A stretch of DNA of 28,929 bases, from positions 1-28,929 of the forward strand of contig CALVYX010000094.1 in NCBI GenBank assembly GCA_944372315.1, read 5' to 3'. This document shows, one piece after another, positions 1 through 8,862 of the stretch. The position numbers and the translations under genes were made by a program. Below the pieces are notes generated by a model. It did not search any database and was not told the DNA's origin. It saw only the letters and a program-made list of their open reading frames with translations. Every line of letters starts with the position of its first letter. The first letter of the stretch is position 1. This DNA is from an uncultured Bacilli bacterium (lineage in GTDB: Bacteria > Bacillota_I > Bacilli_A > RF39 > UBA660).

Positions 1-41
1 TATTTTATTTTTTCTTTCATTCTTAATTCTACCTTTCTCAT
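1..41 (-). CDS. Possible 5' end of an ISNCY-like transposase, cut by the window edge
   Basis: On the minus strand an ATG at 41-39 opens a frame that runs off the left edge and reads MRKVELRMKEKIK. A GGTGA ribosome-binding-like sequence lies just upstream. From memory, this start resembles the first residues of a common Firmicutes transposase family annotated ISNCY, whose members begin with an MRKVELRM-like string followed by a helix-turn-helix. Only 13 codons are visible, so the call rests on a short match and is weak. If it is right, the right end of that element lies somewhere between about 45 and 150. Confidence 0.3.
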   Translation of the reverse strand, partial: MRKVELRMKEKIK

Positions 42-154
42 ACACATCACCAAGTGATGTATTCTATAGTATTTTTGGGACATAATCAAATACTAATACT
101 TAAGACATTATCATATGCTAATCATAATTTTACACTATCCTTTTATTAGTTAGT

Positions 155-183
155 TTGACAATCTAAATGTTGTATGTTATAAT
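155..183 (+). promoter_or_regulatory. Sigma-A type promoter for the gene at 208
   Basis: TTGACA at 155-160 and TATAAT at 178-183 are both perfect consensus boxes with a 17-base spacer. The predicted start is about 190, giving a leader of under 20 bases. A GGGGGA ribosome binding site at 197-202 precedes the ATG at 208. Confidence 0.85.
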
Positions 184-207
184 ATCGGCAAATAATGGGG
201 GATAGTT

Positions 208-1059
208 ATGGAAAGAAGTAATAGTGTAGGTAAATATATATTAATGTTTGAACCACTTTATGTTACTTATCAATATGCAGTTTACTTTAAGGAAAATGGT
301 GATGTTCAAGTTACTAAAGTTGATAAATATAGTGATATTCCATATGGATTAAACAGTAATAAGAAAGTTAAAAAGAATTTATTGAGAGATATAGATAGAA
401 TTATAACTCCTCTTGGTGATATGAGTGATTTTTTTGATCAGTATATTGATCAAAGTATTTTTAGATATACGGGTAATAATTTACATAAAATGTTCATTGG
501 TTATAAACATAAAGAAAGAATGAATTCTTTAACTTGTTCTTTCAATAATTTTGAATTGTTTGATAAAACTAGACTTATTAATGGTAGTAAAATAACGGAT
601 CAACAAAGTATTATGAGTTTAATTAATCTTATGGCTGATAAAAATAGTTCTTTTGTTAAATTCATTAATCGAACTGAACGTGATAGAACTAGTAATTTAT
701 CTAATAGTACTTTGAATTTAATTAATAGTTTCAAGGATATAGAATGCTTAATAAACGAAGGATTTTATGAAAGTGGATTACATGAAGAACAAGCACGAGT
801 AAAAAAAGAATTATTTGATAGATTAACAAGTTATAGAGAATTTAGAGAAGTATTTTTATTAAAACAAAATTATATTAGTTATTTACAAAGTAAAAAAGAA
901 GAGCTGCAGAATGCACGTTCTATTTTAGTAAATAATCAACCAGAAAATACTATTTTTATACAAGAGGAACCTCATAAGGAATATGAACAATTATCACTAT
1001 TTGATATGCTTCCTATAACTACTAATGAAGTAGTAAAGACAAAGAAATTGGATAAATAG
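208..1059 (+). CDS. Hypothetical 283-aa protein with a C-terminal QLSLF clamp-binding-like motif
   Basis: I do not recognise a family. The protein has no signal peptide or membrane segment, is rich in Asn, Asp and Lys, and looks mostly helical in its second half (about residues 140-235). Near the C terminus, in the context EYEQLSLFDML (about residues 260-270), it carries QLSLF. This is the consensus pentapeptide by which many bacterial replication and repair proteins bind the DnaN sliding clamp, and it sits in a probably flexible tail, as such motifs often do. A role at the replication fork or in DNA repair is inference from that motif alone. The gene is monocistronic, with its own consensus promoter and a terminator overlapping the stop codon. 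The ATG at 208 is supported by the upstream GGGGGA. Confidence 0.75.
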   Translation: MERSNSVGKYILMFEPLYVTYQYAVYFKENGDVQVTKVDKYSDIPYGLNSNKKVKKNLLRDIDRIITPLGDMSDFFDQYIDQSIFRYTGNNLHKMFIGYKHKERMNSLTCSFNNFELFDKTRLINGSKITDQQSIMSLINLMADKNSSFVKFINRTERDRTSNLSNSTLNLINSFKDIECLINEGFYESGLHEEQARVKKELFDRLTSYREFREVFLLKQNYISYLQSKKEELQNARSILVNNQPENTIFIQEEPHKEYEQLSLFDMLPITTNEVVKTKKLDK

Positions 1060-1080
1060 AGTAAATTATTACTCTTTTTT
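1058..1080 (+). terminator. Rho-independent terminator
   Basis: A 7-bp stem (AGAGTAA / TTACTCT) with a 4-base loop is followed by a run of T. It begins at the stop codon of the 283-aa gene. Confidence 0.8.
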
Positions 1081-1150
1081 ATTGAATTATATTTTGATAA
1101 TAATATAATTTAATTGAGATTTGGTATTCTATTGAATTTAATATGAATTG

Positions 1151-1176
1151 TACTACATTTACTGTAGTATTTTTTA
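1151..1176 (+). terminator. Second terminator-like hairpin before parE
   Basis: TACTACA pairs with TGTAGTA (7 bp, 5-base loop), followed by TTTTTT. It lies about 70 bases after the first terminator and about 55 bases upstream of the parE promoter, so it probably insulates the topoisomerase operon. No gene is visible in 1081-1230. Confidence 0.65.
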
Positions 1177-1227
1177 TTAAAAGAATGTCAAAAGAAGTCA
1201 ATAGTTCTTTTTTTTAATGATAAAATT

Positions 1228-1236
1228 TGTTATAAT
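1228..1236 (+). promoter_or_regulatory. Extended -10 promoter for the parE operon
   Basis: TGT-TATAAT gives a perfect -10 with an upstream TG extension. The -35 position is only T-rich, so recognition probably relies on the extended -10. The predicted start is about 1243, shortly before the AGGAGATGATAGT ribosome binding region of parE. Confidence 0.65.
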
Positions 1237-1254
1237 GTATTAGGAGATGATAGT

Positions 1255-3156
1255 ATGGCATTAAAGTATGACGAGAATTCTATAAAAATACTAGAAGGTC
1301 TAGAAGCGGTAAGAAAAAGACCTGGTATGTATATTGGATCAACAGATAGAAAAGGATTACATCATCTTGTTTGGGAAATTGTTGATAATTCGATCGACGA
1401 ATGTATTAATGGTTTTGGAGATTATATAAAAATTATTTTACATAAAGATGATAGTGTAAGTGTAGAAGACCATGGTCGTGGTGTTCCTACGGGAATGCAC
1501 TCTTCCGGAATGTCTACTCCGGAAGTAATTTATACCGTACTTCATGCTGGAGGTAAATTTGAAACTTCTGGTTATAAAGTATCTGGTGGACTTCATGGGG
1601 TAGGAGCTAGTGTTGTTAATGCTTTAAGTAAATGGATGGAAGTCGTAATAAAACGTGATAAAAGTGAATATTATATTAGATTCGAAGATGGTGGAAAGAC
1701 AAAAATCCCATTAAAGAAAATAGGTACGACTAATCGTACAGGGACAACGGTTCGTTTTTTACCTGATGATACTATATTTTCTAATACATCTTTTTCTTTT
1801 ACGACAATTTGTGAAAGAATGCAAGAGTCGGCGTTCTTAATTAAAGGATTAACAATAGAAGTAGTAGATGAAGAGACCGGTCGTGATAATAAATATTTCT
1901 ATGAAAAAGGATTAGAAGAGTTTGTTAATTATTTAAATGATGATAAAAATGTTTTACATAAAGTAATTACTTTTGAAGGGGTTAAAGATAAAATAGAAGT
2001 AGATATTGCGATGCAATATACGGATACTTACAATGAAAATATTGTTTCGTTTGTTAATAATGTAAAAACGATTGATGGTGGAACGCATGAAGTAGGTTTT
2101 AAAACAGCGCTAACTAGAGTATTTAACGATTATGCTAAAAATAATGGTTATATCAAAGGTAAAGATAAAGCTTTTGAAGGTAGTGATGTAAGAGAAGGAT
2201 TAACGGCAGTAATAAGTTTAAAAATTCCAGAAGAATTATTACAATTTGAGGGACAGACGAAAGGTAAACTTGGTACCCCTAGTGCAAGGACTGCAGTTGA
2301 GGCTTTAGTTTCTGAAAAATTACAATTCTTCCTAGAAGAGAATAAAAAGGTTGCTACTGATATCATTGAAAAATCTTTAAAAAGTAAGACTGCAAGAGAA
2401 GCTGCTAGAAAAGCAAGAGAAGAAGCCAGAAAAGGTAAAAATACTGGAAAAAAAGAACGTACTTTATCTGGTAAATTAACTCCTGCTCAAACGAGAAATA
2501 AAATGAAAAACGAATTATTTTTGGTTGAGGGGGATTCTGCTGGTGGTTCTGCTAAACAAGGACGCGATCGTAAATTCCAAGCTATTTTACCTTTAAGAGG
2601 TAAAGTTATCAATACTGAAAAAGCAAAATTAGATGATATTTTTAAAAATGAAGAAATTAACACTATTATATATACCGTAGGGGCTGGTTATGGATCTAAT
2701 TTTGAGATTGATGATTGTGAATATGATAAAGTAATCATTATGACCGATGCAGATGATGATGGAGCACATATTCAATGTTTACTTTTAACTTTTTTCTATC
2801 GTTATATGAAACCATTAATTGAAGCAGGTAAACTTTATATTGCTTTACCACCATTATTTAAAATAAGTTATGGTAAAACAGTTGAGTATGCTTATAGTAT
2901 GGAAGAGATGAAAGAAAAATCGGCTAATAAGAAGTGTGAGATTCAAAGATACAAAGGTCTTGGTGAAATGAATGCCGATCAATTAGCGGAGACAACTATG
3001 AATCCCGAGACTAGAAGTTTAATTAGAGTAACGATTGAAGATGCATCCTTAGTTGAAAAAAGAGTAAGTGTATTAATGGGGGATAGTGTAGAACCACGTA
3101 AAGAGTGGATTGAAGAAAATGTAGAATTTTCATTAGAAGACGAATATAAGATTTAG
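1255..3156 (+). CDS. parE: DNA topoisomerase IV subunit B
   Basis: This is the ATPase subunit of topoisomerase IV, which with ParC decatenates and relaxes DNA using ATP. The 633-residue length is normal. The GHKL ATPase domain shows E41 and N45 in VDNSIDE, DHGRGVPTG (about 72-80) and GGLHGVGAS (about 111-119). The transducer loop has QTKGKLGT. The Toprim domain shows EGDSAGGSA at 425-433 and the acidic DADDDGAH at 498-505, and the C-terminal QRYKGLGEM follows. ParE rather than GyrB is preferred from the KLGT form of the transducer motif and the adjacent parC; a gyrase annotation is the main alternative. The start is supported by AGGAG upstream. It is the first gene of an operon, with only a short gap to the next gene. 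Confidence 0.93.
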   Translation: MALKYDENSIKILEGLEAVRKRPGMYIGSTDRKGLHHLVWEIVDNSIDECINGFGDYIKIILHKDDSVSVEDHGRGVPTGMHSSGMSTPEVIYTVLHAGGKFETSGYKVSGGLHGVGASVVNALSKWMEVVIKRDKSEYYIRFEDGGKTKIPLKKIGTTNRTGTTVRFLPDDTIFSNTSFSFTTICERMQESAFLIKGLTIEVVDEETGRDNKYFYEKGLEEFVNYLNDDKNVLHKVITFEGVKDKIEVDIAMQYTDTYNENIVSFVNNVKTIDGGTHEVGFKTALTRVFNDYAKNNGYIKGKDKAFEGSDVREGLTAVISLKIPEELLQFEGQTKGKLGTPSARTAVEALVSEKLQFFLEENKKVATDIIEKSLKSKTAREAARKAREEARKGKNTGKKERTLSGKLTPAQTRNKMKNELFLVEGDSAGGSAKQGRDRKFQAILPLRGKVINTEKAKLDDIFKNEEINTIIYTVGAGYGSNFEIDDCEYDKVIIMTDADDDGAHIQCLLLTFFYRYMKPLIEAGKLYIALPPLFKISYGKTVEYAYSMEEMKEKSANKKCEIQRYKGLGEMNADQLAETTMNPETRSLIRVTIEDASLVEKRVSVLMGDSVEPRKEWIEENVEFSLEDEYKI

Positions 3157-3174
3157 GAAAGTAGTGTGGTAGTA

Positions 3175-3597
3175 ATGTTAATAACGGATAAAAAAACGAC
3201 AATGAAATTAAGTGAAAGATTAACTGAATTTAGTAAATTTGGTATGACTTTTAATTATTTATTAGAAGAAGGAAGGGTAGATATTAAAGAAATAGAAGAG
3301 ATTTTCTTTTCTAAAGATGATGAAAAATCTACTTTTAGATATATGAATATGATGAGACGTATTATGCCTAGGGATGTAGAAGATGCATTTTTACGTTATC
3401 AAGATGATTATCCTAAAGGAGATTTATCATTACAAGAGCATGAAAATCATTTGAATTTGATTTTTACTGCTAAAATTATTAATGAGATTGCAGGTAAATG
3501 TGATACTAATGTCGATAAGACTTATATTAATACTTATAATTATCTATTAGATAAAGAAAGTGATTTAGACAGTTTAAGTTATAGTTATGGAAAATAG
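3175..3597 (+). CDS. Hypothetical 140-aa protein between parE and parC
   Basis: A small soluble, mildly acidic, mainly helical protein with no signal peptide or membrane segment. I do not recognise its family. It begins about 10-18 bases after parE stops and ends 8 bases before parC starts, so all three are surely co-transcribed. The start is uncertain: GTG at 3166 (143 aa) lies 4 bases after AGGAAAG, whereas ATG at 3175 fits the local pattern of a GGTRRTA-type sequence just before ATG. I chose the ATG. ATG at 3202 is a third possibility. Its place inside the operon suggests a link to topoisomerase IV, such as assembly, regulation or a chromosome partner, but nothing in the sequence proves it. 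Confidence 0.75.
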   Translation: MLITDKKTTMKLSERLTEFSKFGMTFNYLLEEGRVDIKEIEEIFFSKDDEKSTFRYMNMMRRIMPRDVEDAFLRYQDDYPKGDLSLQEHENHLNLIFTAKIINEIAGKCDTNVDKTYINTYNYLLDKESDLDSLSYSYGK

Positions 3598-3605
3598 GTG
3601 ATAGT

Positions 3606-6128
3606 ATGAAAGACATCTTAAACAAAATTTATGAATATTCACTTGAAGAGATTATGGGGGAGCGATTTGGAAGATATTCTAAGTATATTATTCAAGATCG
3701 TGCTATTCCAGATGTTAGAGATGGACTTAAGCCAGTACAAAGAAGAATTTTGTTTGGAATGTATAAAGATAAAAATACTTATGATAAACCATATCGTAAG
3801 AGTGCTAAAACCGTAGGAAATGTAATGGGTAATTACCATCCACATGGTGACTCTAGTATTTATGATGCTATGGTTAGAATGAGCCAATGGTGGAAACAAA
3901 ATACTCCATATATTGATATGCACGGTAATAATGGTTCTATGGATGGAGATAGTCCTGCAGCTATGCGTTATACCGAAGCACGGCTTGCTAAAATAAGTAA
4001 TGAATTATTAAAAGATTTAGATCGAAATACTGTAGAAATGGCTCCTAACTTTGATGATACAGAATTAGAACCAACGGTACTTCCAGCTAAATTTCCTAAT
4101 CTATTAGTCAATGGTACTACTGGTATTTCAGCAGGGTATGCTACTAATATTCCTACTCATAATTTAGGAGAAGTAATTGATGCCACTATTAAAAGAATTG
4201 ATAGTCCTAATTCGAGATTAGAGACTATTATGGATATAGTACAAGGACCAGATTTTCCTACTGGAGGCATTGTATGTGGACTGGATGGAATCAAAAAAGC
4301 TTATACTAATGGGCGTGGTAGAGTAATTATTAAATGTCGTACTAATTTTGAAGAAGGAAAAGGTAAGTTAGCACTAGTTATTACCGAGATCCCATTTGAA
4401 GTTAATAAAGCACAATTAGTTCGTCGTATTGATGAAATCCGTTTAGATAAAAAAATAGATGGCATCATTGAAGTAAGAGATGAATCTGATAAGGATGGTC
4501 TTCGTATTTGTATTGATTTAAAGAAAGACTGTAATAAGGAAATGGTTTTAAATTACCTATTAAAAAATACAGATATGCAAATATCCTATAACTTCAATAT
4601 GATTGCCATCGTTAATAGAAGACCAAAACAATTAGGATTATTAGAAATATTAGATGCCTATATCGTTCATCAAAAGGAAGTAGTTCTTCGTAGAACCAAG
4701 TTTGATTTGGAACATGCAAAATCAAGGCTTCATATAGTAGAAGGATTAATCAAATGTATTTCTATATTAGATGAAGTAATTAAAGTAATTAGAGCTAGTA
4801 AAAATAAAACGGATGCTAGGGATAATTTGATTCGTGAATTTGAGTTTACAGAAGCCCAAGCGGAAGCTATTATTACTTTACAATTATATCGATTAACGAA
4901 TACGGATGTAACATTACTAGAAGAAGAATTAAAAAATTTAAATATTTTAGTAACAGGATTACAGAAAATTTTAGACAATGAAGAAGTCTTAAAAAATGTT
5001 ATGAAAGAAGAATTACGTAAGATAAAAAAAGAATATGCCACACCAAGAAAAACAACAATTGAAGCCGAAATAGAAGATATTAAAATTGATACAACAGAAA
5101 TGATTTCTAAAGAAGATGTTATCGTTTGCGTAACAAAAGACGGATATGTAAAAAGAACATCTCTAAGAAGTTATCAATCATCTAATCCTAATGAAGTAAC
5201 ATTAAAAGATAATGATTATGTTTTAGGCTTATATGAGTTGAATACCTTAGATACTATTTTAATGTTTACTAATTTGGGTAATTATTTATATGTTCCTGTA
5301 CATAATTTGCCAGTATGTTTATGGAAAGATTTAGGAAAACATATTAGTAATATTATTAAACTTGATAGTGATGAGAAAATAGTATCCGTAATACCAGTAA
5401 CTAATTTTGAACAAAATATTGATGTAGTCATTGCTACTAAAAATGGAATGATCAAACGCACTTCTTTGAATGAGTTTAAATCAGTAAGATATTCTAAACC
5501 ATTAACAGCTATGAAATTAAAAGGCGATGATGAGGTTATAGCAGCATTTGTTTCATTATATAATGATATTTTTATAGCAACTAATAAATCATACGGATTA
5601 TGGTTTGATATCAATGATATTCCAGTAGTGGGAATTAGGACGAGTGGAGTAAAATCAATTAATTTGAAAGATGATTATGTAGTATCCGTATCTAATTTTA
5701 ATAAAGATGAAGTGGAATATGTAACGGTTATTACTGATAGATCGACAGCAAAAAGAGTTAAACTTTCTGAATTTGAAAAAACTTCACGAGCTAAGAGAGG
5801 ATTATTGCTATTAAGAGAAGTAAAAACTAATCCATATCGTACAATAACAGCTTTAACATTACCTTCCAAAGAGTTTATTGGATTAAGAAATGGTAATATT
5901 CATATGGTTAAATTAACAGAGGTTGCTATCATGGATCGTTATTCTACGGGATCGATAATTTCTAAAGAAAAAATAAGTGAAGTATTTACTAATGTAGAAT
6001 TAGTAAAAAGAAAAGATTTAACTTATGATTCTTCTATTACGGAAATGAAAGAAGAAAAAAAAGTATCATTAAAGGAAATAGATGATAGATTAATGACAAT
6101 TGATGATTTTATTGATATCGATGAATAA
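3606..6128 (+). CDS. parC: DNA topoisomerase IV subunit A
   Basis: This is the DNA-breaking and rejoining subunit that pairs with ParE. The 840 residues are typical. The winged-helix/tower core carries the catalytic tyrosine Y122 in AAMRYTEAR. The quinolone-contact region reads HPHGDSSIYDAM, with Ser at 83 and Asp at 87, the positions where substitution gives fluoroquinolone resistance in GyrA/ParC. Both have the susceptible-type residue. A long helical stretch (about 370-500) forms the coiled gate, and residues from about 510 onward form the repeated beta-pinwheel blades. No QRRGGKG-type GyrA box is seen (a divergent SRAKRGLLLLR lies near 730), which favours ParC over GyrA. The ribosome binding site AGGTGATAGT precedes the ATG. 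A strong terminator follows. Confidence 0.92.
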   Translation: MKDILNKIYEYSLEEIMGERFGRYSKYIIQDRAIPDVRDGLKPVQRRILFGMYKDKNTYDKPYRKSAKTVGNVMGNYHPHGDSSIYDAMVRMSQWWKQNTPYIDMHGNNGSMDGDSPAAMRYTEARLAKISNELLKDLDRNTVEMAPNFDDTELEPTVLPAKFPNLLVNGTTGISAGYATNIPTHNLGEVIDATIKRIDSPNSRLETIMDIVQGPDFPTGGIVCGLDGIKKAYTNGRGRVIIKCRTNFEEGKGKLALVITEIPFEVNKAQLVRRIDEIRLDKKIDGIIEVRDESDKDGLRICIDLKKDCNKEMVLNYLLKNTDMQISYNFNMIAIVNRRPKQLGLLEILDAYIVHQKEVVLRRTKFDLEHAKSRLHIVEGLIKCISILDEVIKVIRASKNKTDARDNLIREFEFTEAQAEAIITLQLYRLTNTDVTLLEEELKNLNILVTGLQKILDNEEVLKNVMKEELRKIKKEYATPRKTTIEAEIEDIKIDTTEMISKEDVIVCVTKDGYVKRTSLRSYQSSNPNEVTLKDNDYVLGLYELNTLDTILMFTNLGNYLYVPVHNLPVCLWKDLGKHISNIIKLDSDEKIVSVIPVTNFEQNIDVVIATKNGMIKRTSLNEFKSVRYSKPLTAMKLKGDDEVIAAFVSLYNDIFIATNKSYGLWFDINDIPVVGIRTSGVKSINLKDDYVVSVSNFNKDEVEYVTVITDRSTAKRVKLSEFEKTSRAKRGLLLLREVKTNPYRTITALTLPSKEFIGLRNGNIHMVKLTEVAIMDRYSTGSIISKEKISEVFTNVELVKRKDLTYDSSITEMKEEKKVSLKEIDDRLMTIDDFIDIDE

Positions 6129-6132
6129 TAAT

Positions 6133-6168
6133 AAACATCTAATTAATGATTTAATTAGATGTTTTTTT
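6133..6168 (+). terminator. Strong terminator of the topoisomerase IV operon
   Basis: A 13-bp perfect stem (AACATCTAATTAA / TTAATTAGATGTT) with loop TGAT, followed by seven T. It lies directly after the parC stop codon. Confidence 0.92.
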
Positions 6169-6265
6169 GTCGAAAATGATAGGGTGTAGGAGTATTTAAA
6201 ATAGAAGGTTTATTTGATAAAATATAAATAGAATATTATACTCTGCCAAGTAGGGATTTTAGTTA

Positions 6266-6295
6266 TTGTAAAGTTCGGGGTAAGTGGGGTATAAT
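6266..6295 (+). promoter_or_regulatory. Promoter of the frameshifted surface-protein gene
   Basis: TTGTAA at 6266-6271 and TATAAT at 6290-6295 are 18 bases apart. The predicted start is near 6302, about 28 bases before the ATG at 6330. A CGGAG ribosome binding site precedes that ATG. I see no other feature in 6169-6265. Confidence 0.65.
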
Positions 6296-6329
6296 CTATA
6301 TAAGATAAAATAAATCGGAGTTGATATCA

Positions 6330-8833
6330 ATGAAGAGAATAAAAAGATTCATTACCAAAAGAAGAATCATGGTATTATCACTATGCTTAGTGGTATTTGT
6401 CATGAGTCTAGGATATGCAGCACTAAGTCAATATATAGAATTAGATGGAATTGCAAGATAGATAGAAGTTGGATAGTAAAAGTAACGAATGTAACAAATA
6501 CACCAACAAATAGTGCAACAAGTGTAAGTAGTAATTATGTAAGTAATACGGTAACATTAAATGCTAATTTACCAACATCAATCTCAACAATAACTTATAC
6601 TATTACTTTATCAAATCAAGGCAATATACCAGCAAAGTTAAATAATATCGAAGTAATAGAAGATGAGAATAGTAATATTACATATGAAATCACAGGAGTA
6701 ATAGAAGAAGTAACTACCTTAAATCCAGGAGAGACCAATACAACCAAAGTAACGATTAAATACAAAGAAGGAGTAACTAATATAAGTAATACTAAAAAAG
6801 AATTAATGTTAACGTTTATCTATGTAGAACACGGAGTAACACCAGGAGGAGATTCTGGAGACTCTACATTAGATGTCGAGAATGTAGTATATAATTTAGG
6901 AGATACCATAGTATTATCTGATACACAATCTTCAAGGCTTGGTAAGACTTTTTATACAATAGAAACTAATGATACTGTAAGTAGCGATACAATTGATGTT
7001 ATAAGTGATTTGATACCTGGAACTTATTATACCGTCAATGATGTTATAAATTCCGATATCATTAGTTTATTTCCTGGACCAGTTGTAGCGCCGGGGATCG
7101 AATTAATTACCCTGAATAATTCAAGATTACCAACGATGGAAGAAATAGGGAACTTATTAGGATTTAAATATGATAGTAATAAAAATTATGATGGAGAAGT
7201 AATAGAAATAAATGGTGAACTGCCACTTGCAAATAGCGAAAAAATGTTAACATCAACAACAGAAGATGGAAAATACTACACATACACTATAACAGGAACA
7301 CAAGTAAAAATAGAATTAGTTGATACAACTGAAGAAGTATATGTAAGAGGAGTAGCAACCTTAAATAAAGAAGATTTATCAAAATATTTAAGATATGAAG
7401 TAGGAGATTCCGTAGAATTAATAGATGGAAGTAAATGGTACGTAACCAAAGATAGTGGAACAGGTAACTCCATGGTAACCTTAATCAGTGAAAATGGAGC
7501 ATCAAGTAATGGAAGTGTATTAACCTATGGAACGTATAGTAGAGGATTCGATACAAGTGGAAGTAATACATATAATCAATTTAGTAGTACAAATATAGGA
7601 TATTTTGTAAAGAATACAGTAGAGAGTTATATAAAGAACGCTATAAAAAGTAATGGAGGAGATGAAGCATCTACCACAGCAAGATTATTAAGTAAAGGGG
7701 AATATGATAAGATAACAGATAATGAAAGTAATATACCAAGTTGGTTAAAGATACCAGGACCATTTTGGATGATGACGAAGAATGGAAGTAGTATATATTA
7801 TTTTAATGGAAGTAATATAGCATCCACAACAACCTTAACATCAAATTATAAAGTAAGGCCGGTAATAACAACATTAAAAAGTAATATAAAGATGCCAATA
7901 CTATTAAAAGATCAAATACTAGAAGATAATAATGAACAAAGTGATAGTGGGATAGACTTTAGTCAAATAAGTAGCAGTACGAATGGACAAGGATTATATT
8001 ATACATATGTAAATACAGAAAATAATCAAAGAACTTATTATTTTCGTGGAGCAGTAGAAAACAATTATGTGCAATTCGCTAACTATTATTGGAGGATCAT
8101 AAGAATCAATGAAGATGGAAGTGTTAGATTAATTTATCAAGGCGAAACATCAGACGCAACAGGAAGCAACGCTGGAATAGGGACCAGTAAATTTAATAAC
8201 AGCACTTATGGAAATGCTTATGTGGGGTATATGTATGGAACAGATAGCTCTTCTACATATGAAGCGACTCATTCCAATACGAATAATAGTGTTGTAAAAG
8301 AAGAATTAGATATTTGGTACGAAAATAATTTGTTAACTTATAAGGAATATTTAGCGGATAGTGGATTTTGTAATGATAGAAGTTTGTCGAGTGGATTAGG
8401 ATATGGCTCAACAACTACTTACTACGGTGCATATAATAGATACTATAATACTAAAAGACCACAATTTCGTTGTTCTCAAACTAATGATTTGTTTACCACG
8501 AGTAGTAGTACAAAGGGAAATAAAGCTTTAGATTATCCAATCGGGTTAATAACGGTTGATGAAATTATGTATGCAGGAGCTTCAAATAGTAATAATACAA
8601 GTTTTTATTTGTATATTAATGCTTATTATTGGACAATGAGTCCTAAATATCATTTTCACGACGGTCCAGATAGGTCTACAGAAATATTTTTAGGTTGGTC
8701 TAATGGTTCAATAATGTATTTACTCCCTAGTAGTAATGCGATAATTAGACCTGTTATCAATTTGAATTCTAATGTAGAATGGAGTGCAGGTGATGGAACA
8801 AGTTCTAATCCATATGTTATTAAGACAAATTAA
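6330..8833 (+). pseudogene. Frameshifted secreted surface protein (YAALS-type signal, two C-terminal modules)
   Basis: The natural start is ATG 6330, with a good ribosome binding site, giving a basic N terminus, a hydrophobic segment (MVLSLCLVVFVMSLGYAALS) and then YIELDGIAR before a TAG at 6459. The rest of the protein continues in the -1 frame from about 6458 (IDRSWIVKVTNV...) to 8833. Restoring one A (AGATAG to AGAATAG) would join the two into an 834-residue or so protein of the SipW/TasA-like secreted type. A start at ATG 6383 would give a protein without a signal and with a nonsense N terminus, so I reject it. After an Ig-like region (about 60-150) come two related modules built around WYVTKDSG / YYWRIIRINEDGSVRLIYQG and ending in VRPVITTL / IRPVINLNS. 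They are reminiscent of the DUF6273/C-lectin-like domains of gut surface proteins. No sorting signal is present. The frameshift may be real or an assembly error. Confidence 0.7.
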
Positions 8834-8862
8834 AAATACATTCATCAAGAATGTATTTTTTT
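8832..8862. terminator. Bidirectional terminator between convergent genes
   Basis: AAAAATACATTC pairs with GAATGTATTTTT (12 bp, 5-base loop), giving a T-run on both strands. It separates the surface-protein gene (+) from the transglutaminase-like gene (-), whose stop codon lies at its edge. Confidence 0.85.

Noticed and set aside
2148..2366. Antisense ORFs inside parE, parC and other genes
   Set aside because: They lack ribosome binding sites, lie in frames opposite strongly conserved genes and have low-complexity, Ser/Leu/Phe-rich translations typical of shadow frames.
1255..6128. gyrB-gyrA instead of parE-parC
   Set aside because: The transducer motif KLGT and the lack of a QRRGGKG-type GyrA box fit topoisomerase IV better, though a gyrase reading cannot be wholly excluded without a tree.
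6383..6460. ATG at 6383 as the real start of the 816-aa ORF
   Set aside because: It encodes a nonsense N terminus without a signal, while ATG 6330 in another frame has a ribosome binding site and a clear YAALS-type secretion signal. The join is better explained by a one-base deletion.
6448..6470. Programmed -1 frameshifting at the join in the surface-protein gene
   Set aside because: No slippery heptamer, no internal Shine-Dalgarno-like stimulator and no strong downstream structure are seen; the site CAAGATAG does not fit known signals.
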